Positions 40,822-41,569 of a stretch of 41,569 nt of DNA are shown piece by piece. This stretch comes from JBMYYE01 sp049609065 (GTDB taxonomy: Bacteria > Pseudomonadota > Alphaproteobacteria > Rhodobacterales > Rhodobacteraceae). The notes under the pieces were generated by a model. That model searched no databases, was not told the origin of the DNA, and was given only the letters and a program-made list of their open reading frames with translations. How positions within the stretch are numbered: position 1 is the first letter of the stretch; each line of letters starts with the position of its first letter. The translations under genes were made by a program, and so were the position numbers. Location of the stretch: positions 1 to 41,569 of the forward strand of contig JBMYYE010000007.1 in assembly GCA_049609065.1 (NCBI GenBank). The letters are read 5' to 3'.

Positions 40822-41569
40822 CTAGATATGGGCCACAAATGCATCGATGGCGTCTTTGCTGGTGTTCCAGTCACAGACAAGCCGCGCCGTCAAAAGCGCA
40901 TCAGGATTATCCCCCTCAAGCGCACCTTCCCACACATAATAAACGGCTCCCGCATCCTGTAGGCGTTGATGGGCGGCGCGCGGGAATTTCGCGAAGATCA
41001 TATTGCCATCCACAGGGTGGTCAAATTCAACACTGTCACTCTTTGCCAATTCATCTGCGAAATACCGCGCGGCATCATTGGCGGATTTTGCGGTCTCAAG
41101 CCACAAATCATCCGTTAAATAGGTTTCCATCTGGGTGGATAAATAGCGGTGTTTTGAAAATAAATGCGCACCGCGTTTGCGGCGCAGTTCAAACTCCCAC
41201 GCATGTTTCGGGTCGAAGAAGATAACGGCCTCAACCCCCATAAGCCCATTTTTGGTACCGCCGAAGCTCACCGCATCAACGCCGGCTTTCCATGTCATTT
41301 CGGCAGGGGTGCAGCCAAGTGCAGTTAGCGCATTGGCAAACCGCGCCCCATCAAGATGCACCGGAAGATCAAACGCCTTTGCAACGGCACAGATGTCCTT
41401 AATTTCATCCAGCTGATACGCAGTCCCAAGTTCCGTGAGCTGGGTGATCGAAACCGGTCCGCGCTGTGGGCCATGCACGCCGCGTGTTTCTTCGCCCAAA
41501 ATGGTGTCACGTAAATCAGTGGCCGTGAATTTGCCATCGGCGCTGTCGATGAGGGTGAGCTTGCCACCC
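40822..41569 (-). CDS. ltaE: Low-specificity L-threonine aldolase (N-terminus outside window)
   Basis: PLP-dependent fold type I aldolase that cleaves L-threonine/L-allo-threonine to glycine and acetaldehyde. The visible 248 residues include GPQRGPVSITQLTELGTAY, LHLDGARFANALTALG-type sequence (VHLDGARFANA), and DAVSFGGTKNGLMG with the Schiff-base Lys. Reading frame is open from 41568 to the edge; about 95 N-terminal residues of a roughly 345-residue protein are cut off. An internal ATG would be at 41499 by GTG/TTG reading but the homologous sequence continues upstream (TDLRDTILGEETRG). An allied beta-eliminating lyase is possible but less likely. Confidence 0.9.
   Translation of the reverse strand, partial: GGKLTLIDSADGKFTATDLRDTILGEETRGVHGPQRGPVSITQLTELGTAYQLDEIKDICAVAKAFDLPVHLDGARFANALTALGCTPAEMTWKAGVDAVSFGGTKNGLMGVEAVIFFDPKHAWEFELRRKRGAHLFSKHRYLSTQMETYLTDDLWLETAKSANDAARYFADELAKSDSVEFDHPVDGNMIFAKFPRAAHQRLQDAGAVYYVWEGALEGDNPDALLTARLVCDWNTSKDAIDAFVAHI

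Noticed and set aside
1..41569. CRISPR array, tRNA/rRNA genes, prophage or insertion sequence
   Set aside because: No regularly spaced repeats, no RNA gene signatures, and no transposase, integrase or phage proteins were seen in any frame.

Overview
The window is a chromosomal segment of an alphaproteobacterium, most likely of the marine Roseobacter group (Rhodobacteraceae). The evidence is an aerobic-type cobalamin cluster (cobW, cobO, cobQ, cobF) with a BluE/PduX-like kinase, a stand-alone F1 operon (atpHAGDC without F0 genes), an H-type lectin gene next to atpC, a DUF2125 protein, and gene-family variants typical of that group. The assignment is inferred from gene content and protein style; no search was run. 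No rRNA, tRNA, CRISPR array, phage or insertion sequence was seen, and coding density is high.

Left region (1-11141): vitamin B12. A B12 riboswitch on the minus strand leads a DUF1636 protein and cobW, which runs off the left edge. cobO-cobQ lie on the plus strand. Threonine-phosphate decarboxylase (cobD), CbiB and a BluE-type L-threonine kinase form a minus-strand operon that would make and attach the aminopropanol linker. cobU lies on the plus strand. A second B12 riboswitch leads an orphan CbiM-like metal permease, followed by a hairpin and the operon cobF-cobT-cobS-cobC. Both riboswitches therefore sit directly in front of metal-handling genes rather than corrin-tailoring genes.

Middle region (11142-28639): pyruvate carboxylase behind a striking palindrome; a convergent omega-amino acid:pyruvate aminotransferase; rpsD with a long leader; hisC-tyrC-extensin genes overlapping by 1-4 bases; DUF2125; a ChaC-like gamma-glutamylcyclotransferase; a MotA/ExbB-like plus MotB/OmpA-like gene pair; clpA; gloB; and a methyltransferase. 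The MotA/MotB-like pair is the best candidate for an undescribed system. It has the parts of an ion-driven, peptidoglycan-anchored machine but no flagellar, Tol-Pal or Zorya partners beside it.

Right region (28640-41569): the F1-ATPase operon with a hairpin between atpD and atpC and a terminator after atpC; a surface-carbohydrate module of an H-type lectin and three glycosyltransferases, one of which appears to carry a second, degenerate transferase domain; convergent prs; an alpha/beta hydrolase; and a threonine aldolase cut by the right edge. Convergent gene pairs are separated by symmetric terminators (14739-14766, 24490-24518, 38719-38754) or have directly adjoining stop codons.
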